64,000 nucleotides of DNA from an uncultured Burkholderiales bacterium (lineage in GTDB: Bacteria > Pseudomonadota > Gammaproteobacteria > Burkholderiales > Burkholderiaceae_C), in the NCBI GenBank assembly GCA_903861115.1, contig CAIOTD010000025.1:1-64000 (forward strand), read 5' to 3'. The position numbers and the translations under genes are program-made. The notes under the pieces were generated by a model, which did no database searches, was not told the origin of the DNA, and saw only the letters and a list, made by a program, of their open reading frames with translations. Positions 27,038 to 39,908 of this stretch are shown here, piece after piece. How positions within the stretch are numbered: the first letter of the stretch is position 1; each line of letters opens with the position of its first letter.

Positions 27038-27490
27038 TTAAGCCGTCCCCGTCGAGCCGTAACCGCCAGTCCCTCTTTGACTCACCGCATCAAAGTCTTC
27101 CACCACATTGAACTGCGCTTGCACCACGGGCACAATCACCAATTGAGCCAATCGCTCCATCGGGTTAAGGACAAAGGGCACCGTGCTTCTGTTCCAAGCG
27201 CTCACCATCAACGGACCTTGGTAGTCACTGTCTATCAACCCCACCAAATTGCCCAAAACAATGCCGTGTTTGTGACCCAAACCAGACCTTGGCAAAATCA
27301 GTGCAGCAAAACTCGGGTCGTTCAAATGAATGGCCATGCCAGTGGTGACCAGTTGCCAAGCGTTTGGGGCAATTGTGATGGGCGCATCCAGGCAGGCCCT
27401 CAAATCCAGGCCTGCGCTGCCAGGCGTGGCATATTGGGGCATTTGCTCACGAAGTCTTTCGTCCAAAATTTTTAAATCAACCTTCATCAC
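27038..27490 (-). CDS. dut: Deoxyuridine 5'-triphosphate nucleotidohydrolase (dUTPase)
   Basis: 150-residue trimeric dUTPase that hydrolyses dUTP to dUMP and diphosphate, keeping uracil out of DNA. The five motifs are visible: '[10 protein letters not shown]' (1), 'PRSGLG' (2), '[11 protein letters not shown]' (3), '[10 protein letters not shown]' (4) and '[10 protein letters not shown]' (5). In motif 5 the usual Phe is Tyr. Starts four bases after coaBC ends, forming the common coaBC-dut pair. Confidence 0.95.
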   Translation of the reverse strand: MMKVDLKILDERLREQMPQYATPGSAGLDLRACLDAPITIAPNAWQLVTTGMAIHLNDPSFAALILPRSGLGHKHGIVLGNLVGLIDSDYQGPLMVSAWNRSTVPFVLNPMERLAQLVIVPVVQAQFNVVEDFDAVSQRGTGGYGSTGTA

Positions 27491-27494
27491 TGCT

Positions 27495-28721
27495 TCATTC
27501 CTTCAAAAAACCATTGAGTCGATCGGCCAAATCGGCGATCAACAAATGCGCCAATTTTTCCTTTGAGCTTCTCTCCAAGGTCTTGACGGCTTGGTCATCG
27601 ATCAGCAGCAACTCGTTGTCATCGCGACCAAAAGTCAAGGGCCCCACATTGCCCACCATCAACGGCACACCTTTTCGAACACGCTTTTCACTTGCATGCT
27701 TGAGCAAATCGTGACTTTCAGCAGAAAAGCCGACGCAAAAGAGTTGGTGCTTGCGGGCTCGATCGCTGTGAGCGACCGCGCTCAAAATATCAGGATTCTC
27801 TTCAAACTCAAGCTCTGGGGCTTGTCTGGCGGGTGACTTTTTGATTTTAGCGTCCGAGTAGCTTTTCACACGCCAGTCGGCTACGGCGGCCGTGGCAATG
27901 AAGACGTCGGCTTGATCGACTTCTTGCATGACTTGGTCATGCATTTCTTTGGCCGTTTGTACATTGATGCGGCGCACGCCTTGCGGGGTGCCCAGATGAA
28001 CCGGGCCACTGATGAGCGTTACCGTCGCGCCTGAAGCTTTTGCAGCAATGGCCAAGGCAAAACCCATCTTGCCGCTTGAGAGATTGGTCAAACCTCGAAC
28101 GGGATCGATCGGCTCAAAAGTGGGCCCTGCATTGATCAACACCCGCCGCCCCGAGAGTCGCTTGGGGACAAAAAAATCGCACAATTCTTCAAAAATTTCC
28201 ATGGGCTCGAGCATTCGCCCATCCCCCGTTTCACCGCAGGCTTGCTCTCCTTGTGCAACACCCAAGACCACCGCGCCATCTTGCCTCAGTTGGTTCACGT
28301 TTCTTTGTGTCGCCGGGTGAGACCACATTTCTTTGTTCATGGCGGGGGCCAAAATCAATGGGGTGCTCTCTAGAGGGCGCGCCAAGCACATCAGACTCAA
28401 CAAATCATCGGCACGACCGTGAATCAATTTGGCCATAAAGTCCGCACTTGCCGGCGCCACAAGGATGGCGCTGGCCTGCCTGGACAAATTGATGTGGGCC
28501 ATGTTGTTGGACTGCCTGTCGTCCCACTGGGAAACAAACACTTCTCGGCCCGAGAGCGCTTGCATGGTGACGGGCGTGATGAATTGCGTGGCCGCCTCGG
28601 TCATCACCACCTGGACGCTGGCACCGGATTTAATGAGCAGGCGACACAATTCAGCCGCCTTATAACAGGCAATGCCACCACTTAAACCCAGAACAATGTG
28701 TTTTTGGGATAAATCTTTCAT
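27495..28721 (-). CDS. coaBC: Bifunctional phosphopantothenoylcysteine decarboxylase/synthetase
   Basis: 408-residue enzyme of coenzyme A synthesis. The N-terminal flavoprotein CoaC half has '[17 protein letters not shown]', the catalytic histidine in '[10 protein letters not shown]', and 'PAMNKEMW'; the flexible cysteine flap is '[13 protein letters not shown]'. The C-terminal CoaB half has '[21 protein letters not shown]' (paraphrased) with 'SGKMGFALA' and the '[20 protein letters not shown]' substrate loop. Divergent from pyrG. Confidence 0.95.
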   Translation of the reverse strand: MKDLSQKHIVLGLSGGIACYKAAELCRLLIKSGASVQVVMTEAATQFITPVTMQALSGREVFVSQWDDRQSNNMAHINLSRQASAILVAPASADFMAKLIHGRADDLLSLMCLARPLESTPLILAPAMNKEMWSHPATQRNVNQLRQDGAVVLGVAQGEQACGETGDGRMLEPMEIFEELCDFFVPKRLSGRRVLINAGPTFEPIDPVRGLTNLSSGKMGFALAIAAKASGATVTLISGPVHLGTPQGVRRINVQTAKEMHDQVMQEVDQADVFIATAAVADWRVKSYSDAKIKKSPARQAPELEFEENPDILSAVAHSDRARKHQLFCVGFSAESHDLLKHASEKRVRKGVPLMVGNVGPLTFGRDDNELLLIDDQAVKTLERSSKEKLAHLLIADLADRLNGFLKE

Positions 28722-28723
28722 AA

Positions 28724-30439
<1,716 letters not shown>

Positions 30440-30480
30440 GCACCCCACTCAACTGGCACTTTTTAAAGAGAACCCTTCCA

Positions 30481-31341
30481 ATGATGAAACTTTGTGGCTT
30501 TGATGTTGGACTCGATCAGCCCTTCTTCTTGATCGCTGGCCCCTGTGTGGTGGAGTCTGAACAGTTGCAAATGGACACGGCCGGCACCTTGAAAGAGATC
30601 TGCCAAAGCCTTGGTGTTCCCTTCATCTTCAAGTCGAGTTACGACAAAGCCAACCGCTCGTCTGGGGTGAGCTTTAGAGGGCCGGGCATGGAGCGGGGTC
30701 TTGAGATCTTGGGCAAGGTCAAAAAGACCCTTGGTGTGCCCATTTTGACGGACGTTCACAACGAACAAGACATTGCCGCGGTGGCCCAAGTGGTGGATGT
30801 GCTCCAAACCCCCGCTTTTCTTTGTCGCCAAACCGACTTTATTCATGCCGTGGCCCAATCGGGCAAGCCAGTGAACATCAAGAAGGGGCAGTTTTTAGCC
30901 CCCCATGACATGAAGAATGTGATCGACAAAGCACGCCATGCGGCTGAGTTGGCGGGTCTTTCAACCGACCGATTCATGGCCTGCGAGAGGGGGGCTTCTT
31001 TTGGATACAACAATTTGGTGAGCGACATGCGCTCTTTGGCCATCATGCGAGAGTGCAATGTGCCCATTGTTTTTGATGCCACGCATTCGGTCCAATTACC
31101 AGGCGGTCAAGGCACCAGTTCTGGCGGGCAGCGCGAGATGGTGCCGGTCTTGGCAAGAGCGGCCGTGGCGGTTGGCATTGGCGGCCTCTTTATGGAAACA
31201 CACCCCAACCCCAAGGAGGCTTTGAGCGACGGCCCCAATGCCGTGCCCTTAAAGCACATGAAAGCTCTTTTAGAGACCTTGGTGGCCCTGGATCACGTGA
31301 CCAAGCGGCAAGCTTTTTTAGAAAATGACTTTTCTGCCTGA
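30481..31341 (+). CDS. kdsA: 3-deoxy-8-phosphooctulonate synthase (KDO8P synthase)
   Basis: 286 residues, TIM barrel. Condenses arabinose 5-phosphate with phosphoenolpyruvate for lipopolysaccharide KDO. '[11 protein letters not shown]' and '[12 protein letters not shown]' form the PEP and A5P sites, followed by 'TDVHNEQDI', '[11 protein letters not shown]' and '[13 protein letters not shown]'. '[11 protein letters not shown]' lacks the metal-binding Cys of the N-terminal metal type; I see no clear class marker. Shows the cell makes lipopolysaccharide. Confidence 0.96.
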   Translation: MMKLCGFDVGLDQPFFLIAGPCVVESEQLQMDTAGTLKEICQSLGVPFIFKSSYDKANRSSGVSFRGPGMERGLEILGKVKKTLGVPILTDVHNEQDIAAVAQVVDVLQTPAFLCRQTDFIHAVAQSGKPVNIKKGQFLAPHDMKNVIDKARHAAELAGLSTDRFMACERGASFGYNNLVSDMRSLAIMRECNVPIVFDATHSVQLPGGQGTSSGGQREMVPVLARAAVAVGIGGLFMETHPNPKEALSDGPNAVPLKHMKALLETLVALDHVTKRQAFLENDFSA

Positions 31342-31417
31342 GCACACCACCCAGACCCAGAGGGGTCATGCAATTTTGAGTTTGAATTTTTTATTTTTTT
31401 ATTTTGACTTTTTGTGA

Positions 31418-32719
<1,302 letters not shown>

Positions 32720-32771
32720 ACTGCATATAAGATTGCAAACTATTTAGCTCACCCCGACCCTCGGCACTTCC

Positions 32772-33047
32772 ATGACACAACGCTCCATCACTTGGATTTT
32801 GTTGTTCTTGCTCGTCATCTTGCAAGGACAGTTGTGGATTGGCCGCGGGAGCGTGCCTGAGGTCATGCAGCTCCAGCAGCAGCTCAACCAGCAACTCGAT
32901 CTCAACCGTCAAGCCCAAATCACCAACCAGCGCTTTAGCGCTGAGTTGTTGGATTTGAAGGAAGGCTTGGAGATGGTTGAAGAGCGCGCACGCCGAGAAA
33001 TCGGTATGGTCAAGGCCAACGAGATCTTTGTGCAACTCGGTCGCTGA
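32772..33047 (+). CDS. ftsB: Cell division protein FtsB
   Basis: 91 residues: short cytoplasmic tail, one transmembrane helix (about residues 8-24, 'WILLFLLVILQGQLWIG'), then a periplasmic coiled coil with heptads and a C-terminal 'ERARREIGMVKANEIFVQL' segment. Part of the FtsQLB divisome complex. Position after eno is the standard one in proteobacteria. Confidence 0.92.
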   Translation: MTQRSITWILLFLLVILQGQLWIGRGSVPEVMQLQQQLNQQLDLNRQAQITNQRFSAELLDLKEGLEMVEERARREIGMVKANEIFVQLGR

Positions 33048-33131
33048 GGCGACCCAGTCCTTTGCGACGGCTGTTCCCACCGAGCGGCATCCTTAGGCCC
33101 AGTGCTTGAATTTTTTCCTCCTCACCGCCCC

Positions 33132-33674
33132 ATGACGAACCAAGACGCCTGTCAGTTGATCCTGCTCGGAGTGGACCACCCCTTTGCGTTTGATTTGAGC
33201 CTGGCAAAAGGCGATCTCAACACCCAAGCGTGCGTGCTGCTTTTTGAAGACTGTGAGCTCAAGGTGCTGGACGTGTTCGATCGCGATGGCGCCACCGAGG
33301 TCCATGTTTATGCATACCACACCCCAAAAGACATGGGCCAACACAGGGTGCACACAAACACCTTGGCCCTGTTGCTTTGCAACCCCTCAAACCCCCAGTC
33401 CACCTTGCGCAGCATGGCGTGGCGCAAGCACCTTCAGCTCGAGCCGGCTCTTTCATTTGAAGTGATCTACGGACAGGGCACTGAAATGATCGAGAGAATT
33501 CGCTTTGCGTGGCAAGCGGCGTTACAAAAATGGGGCCGGCCCGTCAATGCTGAACGCGCTAGACCCCTAGAGCCTTTGCGCTACAGCGCTTTTTGTGAAA
33601 AATGCAGCGACCCCCTGTGTGAGAGCCGCTTGTTTGGCATGCGCCACGTGGTCAAGTCAGTGGACTTGACCTGA
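33132..33674 (+). CDS. Uncharacterised protein downstream of ftsB
   Basis: 180 residues from ATG 33132 (an upstream in-frame TTG/ATG would add ten). No signal peptide or membrane helix. A Cys/His cluster lies near the C-terminus: 'FCEKCSDPLCESRLFGMRH', i.e. CxxCx4Cx7H, which could bind zinc. The rest has alternating hydrophobic strands ('ACVLLFEDCELKVLDVF', 'ATEVHVYAYHTPKDMGQH'). I do not recognise a family. Its 3' end overlaps the convergent hslO end by 18 bases. Confidence 0.65.
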   Translation: MTNQDACQLILLGVDHPFAFDLSLAKGDLNTQACVLLFEDCELKVLDVFDRDGATEVHVYAYHTPKDMGQHRVHTNTLALLLCNPSNPQSTLRSMAWRKHLQLEPALSFEVIYGQGTEMIERIRFAWQAALQKWGRPVNAERARPLEPLRYSAFCEKCSDPLCESRLFGMRHVVKSVDLT

Positions 33675-34649
33675 GTCGGGCAGCTTGGGGGTCGCGATGA
33701 CGGGCGTGAAAATTTGAGCCGCATCCACCGCATCAAAGCGGTACTGACGCCCACAGAAGTCACACCCCACCTCAATGTCCTCTCGCTCTTGAAGGATGCT
33801 GTCGGCCTCCTCTTGACCCAAGCCTTGGATCATTTTAGAGACCCGCTCCCTGGAGCAACTGCAGACAAAGCGAGGTGCGGTAGAGCCTTTCAATGGCTCA
33901 AACCGCATCAAAGGCTCCTCCCAAAAGAGGCGGTGAAGGATGTCTTGGGGCTCAAGCGTGAGCAACTCTTGCGCACTCAAGGTGGCGGCCAACATCGAAA
34001 TGCGCTTGTAGTCCTCGTTGCGGCCAATCTCGTCCTCATCTTCTTGAGTGGCTTTGGCCGACAAATTGCCCGCACCTTGAATGGGTAAGCGTTGAATCAA
34101 CAAGCCCGCAGCCACCTCTGCGTTGGAGGCCAAAATCAACTTGGTGTCAAGTTGCTCGCTTTGGAGCATGTAGTGCTCAAGCACCTCGTTCAAAGACTCA
34201 ATCGGGCGCCTTTGATCATCGAACAAGGGGACCACCCCTTGGTAAGGTTGCTGGCCCGGGAAACGGTCCTTGGGGTCAAGCGTGATCGCGCACTTGCCCT
34301 GGTTGTTGACGTTCACCATCTCAGACAAATGCGCCTCTTTGGGCACCTCTCCGATCGTTTTGGCAGTCGATCTGAAACTCAAATCCGCTTGCACCTCCAC
34401 GACCGCCAACTTCACGGGTCCTGAGCCAAAAATTTGCAACACCAAAGCGCCATTGAATTTGATGTTGGAATGCATCAATACCCCTGCCGCGGTCATTTGT
34501 CCCAATAGACTGGCCACCTCCTCTGGGTACCCACCCGTTTCGGAATTGGCTTGTCTTCGGTGCAAAATTTCTTGCCACGAATCGGTGAGTCTAACGAGTG
34601 AGCCCCTGACGGGCAGGCCTTCAAAGATAAATTTATGCAGTTCTGACAT
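33657..34649 (-). CDS. hslO: Redox-regulated holdase Hsp33
   Basis: 330 residues. The N-terminal holdase domain ('MSELHKFIFEGLPVRGSLV') is followed by the C-terminal redox switch: 'FVCSCSRERV' supplies the CxC pair and 'GCDFCGRQYRF' the CxxC pair that bind zinc when reduced and form disulfides under oxidative stress. All four cysteines are present. Located 41 bases behind the gamma-carbonic-anhydrase gene, probably one operon. No heat-shock promoter seen in the gap. Confidence 0.95.
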   Translation of the reverse strand: MSELHKFIFEGLPVRGSLVRLTDSWQEILHRRQANSETGGYPEEVASLLGQMTAAGVLMHSNIKFNGALVLQIFGSGPVKLAVVEVQADLSFRSTAKTIGEVPKEAHLSEMVNVNNQGKCAITLDPKDRFPGQQPYQGVVPLFDDQRRPIESLNEVLEHYMLQSEQLDTKLILASNAEVAAGLLIQRLPIQGAGNLSAKATQEDEDEIGRNEDYKRISMLAATLSAQELLTLEPQDILHRLFWEEPLMRFEPLKGSTAPRFVCSCSRERVSKMIQGLGQEEADSILQEREDIEVGCDFCGRQYRFDAVDAAQIFTPVIATPKLPDSGQVH

Positions 34650-34690
34650 CTTAAAAATGGGTAGGTGGGAGCGCTGAGCGACCTCTGTTT

Positions 34691-35221
34691 TTACAGGTCT
34701 TCACAGGGTTTGAGAAGGGTTGAGAATCTCTTGGCATTATCGATGTAATTCAATGCACTTTGTTTCAATCCCGCAATTTGTTCTGCCGTGAGCGTTTTAA
34801 CCACCTTGGCCGGTGAGCCCAAAATCATTGAGCCCTCTGGGAACTCCTTGCCTTCGGTCACCAAAGCACCCGCACCAATGAGGCAATTGGGGCCTATTTT
34901 GGCGCCATTGAGCACAATGGCGCCCATGCCAATCAAGCTGCCACTGCCAATGGTGCAGCCATGCAAGATGACCCGGTGGCCAACCGTCACATATTGCCCA
35001 ATGTGCAAAGGAAAGCCCTTGTCACTGTGCAACACACTTCCGTCTTGAATGTTCGTGCCTCGCCCAATGACCACCGTCTCGTTGTCGCCCCGGATCACAC
35101 AAGAAAACCACACACTCACATCCTCGTGCAACTCAACGCTTCCCAGCACATCGGCGCTCTTGGCCACCCAAGCGCCTTGGGACAAGACGGGCGCGAGCTC
35201 GCCCAATTTAAAACAAGTCAT
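34691..35221 (-). CDS. Gamma carbonic anhydrase family protein
   Basis: 176-residue left-handed beta-helix with hexapeptide repeats ('SGSLIGMGAIVLNGAKIGPN'). The three zinc histidines are seen in 'HSDKGFPLH' and 'VGHRVILHGC'. Such proteins (YrdA/PaaY/CamH-like) may be carbonic anhydrases, but many show no activity. The ATG is only 18 bases from the divergent ATG at 35240, so the two promoters must overlap the coding starts. Confidence 0.9.
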   Translation of the reverse strand: MTCFKLGELAPVLSQGAWVAKSADVLGSVELHEDVSVWFSCVIRGDNETVVIGRGTNIQDGSVLHSDKGFPLHIGQYVTVGHRVILHGCTIGSGSLIGMGAIVLNGAKIGPNCLIGAGALVTEGKEFPEGSMILGSPAKVVKTLTAEQIAGLKQSALNYIDNAKRFSTLLKPCEDL

Positions 35222-35239
35222 GCCTTACTCCTGTGGTGA

Positions 35240-36085
35240 ATGACAAGCTCAGATCTTACAATGTCTTTCATGATGGACCTCAGAACAGAACTCGCCCAAG
35301 TCTTTGAACTCACCGCACCTGAACAAAAGGTTGCAGCCCTCAAAACCCTTTGGGCCAAGAAAGACACCTGGCAGGTTGTTGAAGACCTGCCATTGCATGG
35401 CTTTGCCATGGGGCGACCCGAGCGACCCACCCTCAAGCCCGCCAAGCAAGTGCCCTCTAGAAAACCGTCCACCCTTGAAGGACTGGGCGCCTTGATTCAC
35501 TCGGTTTGTCACATCGAGTTCAATGCGATCAATTTGGCACTGGATGCAGCGTGGCGTTACGACAAGATGCCCCAGCGCTTTTACCTCGACTGGGCCCGCG
35601 TGGCCTATGAAGAGGCCACTCACTTTGAACTTTTGTCGGGACTTTTGCAGCAAATGGGCTACCGCTATGGCGACTTTGATGCTCACGAGGGCCTGTGGCT
35701 GATGTGTGAGAAAACACAAGAGGACCTCTTGGCTCGCATGGCCTTGGTGCCCAGAACGCTAGAAGCCCGAGGGCTTGACGCAACCCCAGTCATCCAAGAG
35801 AAATTGCGCAACTTGCGGGGCCCCCTTGAGGGCTTTGCGGCCCGAGCGAACGACATCTTGGCCGTCATCCTCAGAGATGAAATCACCCACGTCCAAGTGG
35901 GCAACCATTGGTATTTGTGGCTGTGCGCGAAACAAAAATTAAACCCCCAAGCGTGCTACCAAGCACTCACTCGCCAATACCGCGCACCTAAAATCAAACC
36001 CCCCTTCAATGAAGCCGCCAGACGTTTGGCGGGTTTTAGCGAAGAAGACCTCCAAGCCTTGAACGAGCAAGCCGTCTTGCCCTGA
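35240..36085 (+). CDS. DUF455 ferritin-like protein
   Basis: 281 residues; ATG 35261 is an alternative start. The ferritin-like di-iron four-helix pattern is visible: 'HIEFNAINLALDAAWR' (E/H pair), 'YEEATHFELLSGLLQQMGY' (ExxH), and a second helix pair ending 'ILRDEITHVQVGNHWY' (ExxH). These carboxylate/histidine residues suggest a di-iron centre. DUF455 members are uncharacterised beyond this. Convergent with xerD, eight bases away. Confidence 0.85.
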   Translation: MTSSDLTMSFMMDLRTELAQVFELTAPEQKVAALKTLWAKKDTWQVVEDLPLHGFAMGRPERPTLKPAKQVPSRKPSTLEGLGALIHSVCHIEFNAINLALDAAWRYDKMPQRFYLDWARVAYEEATHFELLSGLLQQMGYRYGDFDAHEGLWLMCEKTQEDLLARMALVPRTLEARGLDATPVIQEKLRNLRGPLEGFAARANDILAVILRDEITHVQVGNHWYLWLCAKQKLNPQACYQALTRQYRAPKIKPPFNEAARRLAGFSEEDLQALNEQAVLP

Positions 36086-36092
36086 AACGTTC

Positions 36093-36998
36093 TCAGGCCC
36101 TGGGGTGATGCTGCGCGTGAAGGGCCATCAATCGCTCTCGGGCCACATGGGTGTAGATGGTGGTGGTTGAGATGTCGGCGTGCCCAAGCAGCATCTGCAC
36201 CGCCCTCAAATCGGCGCCATGGTTGAGCAAATGCGTCGCAAAGGCGTGCCTGAGCGTGTGCGGAGAGATGGGCTGGTGAATGCCCGCCAAAAGGGCATAC
36301 TTTTTAATCAAGGACCAAAACATCACGCGACTCATGGCTGAGCCTGAGCGGCTGCCCCGTTGTGTCACAAACAGTGCATCTTGCATGCGCCCAGCCAACA
36401 AGAGGGCTCGCTCACCTTGGATGTAGCGCTCCAGCCAATCGAGCGCGACTTGGCCAAAAGGGATCAAACGCTCTTTGTTGCCCTTGCCCGTGACTTTGAG
36501 GACCCCCTCGTTCAAGCTGACTTGGTAGACGTGCAAGCCCACCAATTCACTCACCCTCAGGCCACAGGCATACAGCAACTCAAACATGGTGCGATCCCGA
36601 ACGCCGAGTGGGGTGCTCACATCGGGCGCATTGAGCAAGGCCTCCACCTGGGCCTCACTGAGCGTTTTGGGCACCCGCATGGGTTGCTTGGCCGAGAGCA
36701 GCTTCAAAGTCGGATCCAGTGACACGTGGCGCTCACGCACCGCCCATCGGTAAAAACGCCTGAGCACACTCAGTCGGCGATTGGCCGTGGTGGCTTTGGT
36801 CTTGGCGTGCTCATGCGCGAAATAAGCATTGAGATGCCCCTCATTGGCCGCCAAGACCTGTTCGCCGATCGAGTCGATGAAGACCGCCCACCCTTGAAGG
36901 TCTTGACGATACGCTTGGAGGGTTTGCGTGGACAAGCCATCCTCCAGCCACAGGGCGGTTAAAAACAACTCAATGGTGGGATGGCTCTCAAAAGGCAT
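36093..36998 (-). CDS. xerD: Tyrosine recombinase XerD
   Basis: 301-residue dimer-resolution recombinase acting at dif with XerC and FtsK. An N-terminal SAM-like core-binding domain precedes the catalytic domain with the RKHRHY set: Arg in 'ACGLRVSEL', Lys in 'KGNKERLIPF', 'SPHTLRHAFATHLL' (HxxR), 'GHADISTTTIYTH' (His and the nucleophile Tyr). No mobile-element signs around it. XerC is the other possibility; sequence motifs such as 'HTLRHAFATHLLNHGADLR' fit XerD better. Confidence 0.9.
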   Translation of the reverse strand: MPFESHPTIELFLTALWLEDGLSTQTLQAYRQDLQGWAVFIDSIGEQVLAANEGHLNAYFAHEHAKTKATTANRRLSVLRRFYRWAVRERHVSLDPTLKLLSAKQPMRVPKTLSEAQVEALLNAPDVSTPLGVRDRTMFELLYACGLRVSELVGLHVYQVSLNEGVLKVTGKGNKERLIPFGQVALDWLERYIQGERALLLAGRMQDALFVTQRGSRSGSAMSRVMFWSLIKKYALLAGIHQPISPHTLRHAFATHLLNHGADLRAVQMLLGHADISTTTIYTHVARERLMALHAQHHPRA

Positions 36999-37052
36999 GC
37001 AAACCTTTACGCATGGATGGGTTCACGCCTCCCAAGCGAGAGGCCCCTTCGC

Positions 37053-38063
37053 TCAGTCAAGGCTCAGCTTTTGGGAGTCCACCACTTTTTTATAAATATC
37101 AAACTCCGCCTTGATTTGCGCTTGAAACTGCTCAGGCGTGTTGGCCACAATCAAGGAGCCCGTGTCCTCGATGCGCTTTCTGACCTGAGGGTCTTCCAAG
37201 GCCTTTTTAACGCCGTTGGAGATCCGCTCGACCACTTCCTTTGGCAGTCCCTTGGGGCCATAAATACCGTAGTACGCCATTCGGTTCACAGGCTCCAAGC
37301 CCACCTCCTTGAAGGTGGGTACATTGGGCAAAACCGCCAAACGCTGAGGCGCAGCGACGACGATGGCCACCAGTCGGTTTTCTTTGATGAAGGGCAAGGC
37401 TGAGGGCAAGTTGTCAAAAATCATCGGCACTTGACCCGCCACCGTATCGTTCAACGCCGGTCCTGCCCCTCTGTAGGGAATGTGGGTGATGAAGGTGCTG
37501 GAGAGGTTTTTAAAGAGCTCGGTTTGCAAGTGCCCAATGCCACCCGTCCCAGACGAGGAGTAAGAGTACTTTCCAGGATGCTTTTTAAGCTCAGCAATGA
37601 AGCCGGCGTAATCGGTGGCTGGGAAACTGGGGTGCACCGCAATCACATTGGGTGTCGCCGCAATGTTGATGATGGGCGTGAAGTCCGTCATGGGGTTGTA
37701 GGGAATCTTGGGATTGATCGCCGGATTGGCCGCCGTGGTGGAGACGGTGGCCACCCCTAGGTTGTATCCATCTGGCACCGCTTTGGCCGTTTCATTGGCA
37801 CCGACCACCCCCCCTCCGCCGGGTTTGTTTTCAACCACGACGCTTTGTCCCAGCACGCGTCCCAAAGGCTCGGCAATCACGCGGGCCACAATGTCTGTGG
37901 TTCCTCCTGGCGCAAAAGGCACTTGAAGTCGAATGGGCTTGTTCGGGTAGGCTTGAGAGAAAACGTCAAAGCTCGCTGACAGGCTCAAGCCTGCAAGCAA
38001 ACTCACGAACAAAAGACTCGAACGCTTGACGCGAAGTGATGAAGATGATTTGATGGTTTGCAT
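37053..38063 (-). CDS. Bug-family tripartite tricarboxylate transporter substrate-binding protein (1)
   Basis: Periplasmic receptor of about 336 residues from ATG 38063; the ORF could begin seven codons earlier. Signal peptide ends near '[10 protein letters not shown]', followed by the Bug signature '[23 protein letters not shown]' and '[21 protein letters not shown]' and '[18 protein letters not shown]'. Bug receptors bind carboxylates or aromatics for TctA/TctB permeases; neither permease is nearby, so the ligand is unknown. It stands alone between xerD and murB. Confidence 0.9.
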   Translation of the reverse strand: MQTIKSSSSLRVKRSSLLFVSLLAGLSLSASFDVFSQAYPNKPIRLQVPFAPGGTTDIVARVIAEPLGRVLGQSVVVENKPGGGGVVGANETAKAVPDGYNLGVATVSTTAANPAINPKIPYNPMTDFTPIINIAATPNVIAVHPSFPATDYAGFIAELKKHPGKYSYSSSGTGGIGHLQTELFKNLSSTFITHIPYRGAGPALNDTVAGQVPMIFDNLPSALPFIKENRLVAIVVAAPQRLAVLPNVPTFKEVGLEPVNRMAYYGIYGPKGLPKEVVERISNGVKKALEDPQVRKRIEDTGSLIVANTPEQFQAQIKAEFDIYKKVVDSQKLSLD

Positions 38064-38165
38064 TATTTCAAACGTCCCTTGCATTGAATGATGGTCTATA
38101 TTACACCGCTTCGCACGCCCCAGCGCAAGTGGGGCTTGTGCCCACGATGAGGGGGCCCCAAAAGA

Positions 38166-39323
38166 TCAAAGGACCGTGGGCTCTGGCTCTAAAAGAATGC
38201 CAAACCGCTCATACACGCTCGTTTGAATGGCCCGCGCCAAGGTCATCACCTCCCCGCCTGTGCAAGGGTTCTCAAACCCACCTTTGTTGATCAAGACCAG
38301 GGCTTGCTTGGGGTAGACCCCTGCCATGCCAATGCTCTTGCCTCGCCACCCACAGGCATCGATCAACCATCCAGCGGCCAATTTAAAACGCCCATCGAGC
38401 AAGGGGTAATGCACGAGACTGGGCTCGCGCGCGATGATGTCTTTGCATTGTTCACTGCTGACCGTTGGATTTTTAAAGAAGCTGCCAACGTTGCCAATGA
38501 CTTTGGGATCGGGGAGTTTTTCTCGCCGAATGGCACACACCCAGTCGTAGATCTGTTTCGCACTTGGACTGGGGTTGGCATGCTCAAGGCATTTTTTTTG
38601 CAAGTCTTGATAGTCCAAAACGGCCTGCCACTTTTTGGGCAAAAAGAACCGTACATGCGTGATCAAGGCACGGTTGGCCAAACCCAGACCCAAATCGATG
38701 GGTGGACCGTCCACTTGTGTCTCCAGCGTCAAGGCTTGAAGTGGTTTTTGCGCAGGAGGCCTCTCCAAGGCCGAATCTCTGAGAGGGGGGATGAGTTGCT
38801 GCTGCAAGGCGCCGTGTTTAAAAATCGAATCGCGGTATCCAAATGCACACTGCGCAGCGTTGAGTCGAAAGCGTTGCCCGGTGGACAAATCGACCGCATC
38901 CAAATCAAAGAAGCGATCCTGAAGCTCAACCCCATAGGCGCCAATGTTTTGCACAGGAGAGGCGCCCACCGAGCCAGGGATCAGGGCCAAATTTTCCAAA
39001 CCGGGCCAACCCTGATCAAGGGTCCAGGTCACAAAATCATGCCAATTCTCTCCAGCCATGGCCTCCACCAAGTAGCCCTTTTCGTCCTCCCTCACGAGCC
39101 GTTTGCCCTTGAGCTCCACCTTGAGCACCATGGCTTTCACGTCACCCGTTAACACCAAGTTGGATCCGCCGCCTAGAACCAATCGAGGGCGGTCCTTGAA
39201 GGCGGGAGAGCGAATGAGGGTTTGCAACTCCTCAATATGAGTGACCCGCAGCATCTCTTGCGCTCTGGCCAAAATACCAAAGCTGTTATAGGATTGAAGG
39301 GATTGGTTGAATTCAATGGCCAT
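38166..39323 (-). CDS. murB: UDP-N-acetylenolpyruvoylglucosamine reductase
   Basis: 385-residue FAD enzyme of peptidoglycan synthesis. '[13 protein letters not shown]' replaces the usual NTF start; FAD loop '[13 protein letters not shown]', '[23 protein letters not shown]', 'FGYRDSIFK' with the catalytic serine later in '[10 protein letters not shown]'. '[14 protein letters not shown]'-type closing sequence contains the terminal Glu. Length and missing Ser/Tyr insert fit E. coli-type (type I) MurB. Confidence 0.94.
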   Translation of the reverse strand: MAIEFNQSLQSYNSFGILARAQEMLRVTHIEELQTLIRSPAFKDRPRLVLGGGSNLVLTGDVKAMVLKVELKGKRLVREDEKGYLVEAMAGENWHDFVTWTLDQGWPGLENLALIPGSVGASPVQNIGAYGVELQDRFFDLDAVDLSTGQRFRLNAAQCAFGYRDSIFKHGALQQQLIPPLRDSALERPPAQKPLQALTLETQVDGPPIDLGLGLANRALITHVRFFLPKKWQAVLDYQDLQKKCLEHANPSPSAKQIYDWVCAIRREKLPDPKVIGNVGSFFKNPTVSSEQCKDIIAREPSLVHYPLLDGRFKLAAGWLIDACGWRGKSIGMAGVYPKQALVLINKGGFENPCTGGEVMTLARAIQTSVYERFGILLEPEPTVL

Positions 39324-39332
39324 GGGTACAAT
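39303..39332 (+). promoter_or_regulatory. Putative yajQ promoter overlapping the murB start
   Basis: TTGGTT (39303-39308), 18-base spacer, TACAAT (39327-39332), inside the first codons of the divergent murB. Transcription would begin about 40 bases before the yajQ ATG. Confidence 0.35.
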
Positions 39333-39378
39333 TGTCTCATTGCTTGAATCTAATTTTCACAAGAAAGAATTAAATAAC

Positions 39379-39864
39379 ATGCCTTCATTTGACACCGTTT
39401 GCGAAGCCAATTTGGTTGAAGTTAAAAATGCCGTTGACAACACGGCCAAGGAAATTGGCACGCGCTTTGACTTCAAGGGCACAGCAGCGGCCATCGAACT
39501 CAAGGACAAAGAGATCACCTTGATTGGCGACGCAGATTTCCAATTGAGTCAAATTGAGGACATCTTGCGCGGCAAACTCACCAAGCGCGAGGTGGATGTG
39601 CGATTCATCGACAAAGGTGACACACAAAAGATGGGCGGCGACAAAGTCAAAGTGGTGCTGAGTGTGAAAGATGGCATCAAAGCCGAAGACGCGAAAAAAC
39701 TTCAACGTTTCATCAAAGACAGCAAACTCAAAGTTCAAGCCTCGATCCAAGGCGAGTCGGTCCGCGTCACAGGCGCCAAAAGAGACGATTTGCAAAGTGC
39801 AATGGCCATCATCAAAAAGGAGATGACCGACTTGCCCTTGACGTTCAACAACTTCAGGGACTGA
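39379..39864 (+). CDS. yajQ: YajQ family nucleotide-binding protein
   Basis: 161 residues from MPSFDTV (39379). The family is recognised by '[21 protein letters not shown]' (N-terminus, paraphrased), 'RFDFKGT' and '[27 protein letters not shown]'-like C-terminal half with '[10 protein letters not shown]'. Two ferredoxin-like domains. Members bind c-di-GMP or GTP in Xanthomonas and tRNA in some reports; exact role here not known. The upstream reading frame is not family-like. Confidence 0.93.
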   Translation: MPSFDTVCEANLVEVKNAVDNTAKEIGTRFDFKGTAAAIELKDKEITLIGDADFQLSQIEDILRGKLTKREVDVRFIDKGDTQKMGGDKVKVVLSVKDGIKAEDAKKLQRFIKDSKLKVQASIQGESVRVTGAKRDDLQSAMAIIKKEMTDLPLTFNNFRD

Positions 39865-39908
39865 GTTGCGGTTTTTGAGGGCTCAGCGCTGAGGCGCCCA
39901 TAGACCGC

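Noticed and set aside
31354-31367. GACCC/GGGTC hairpin after kdsA as a terminator
   Set aside because: Only five base pairs and no adjacent T run; the T-rich stretch lies too far downstream.
34676-34698. CTGT-TTTT-ACAG as a LexA box before hslO
   Set aside because: LexA boxes need eight bases between the arms; this has four.
36093-36998. xerD as an integrase of a mobile element
   Set aside because: No att-like repeats, tRNA target, or phage or transposon genes around it; residues fit a housekeeping XerD.
38223-39152. Long forward frame opposite murB (309 codons)
   Set aside because: murB has clear motifs on the other strand; this frame shows none.
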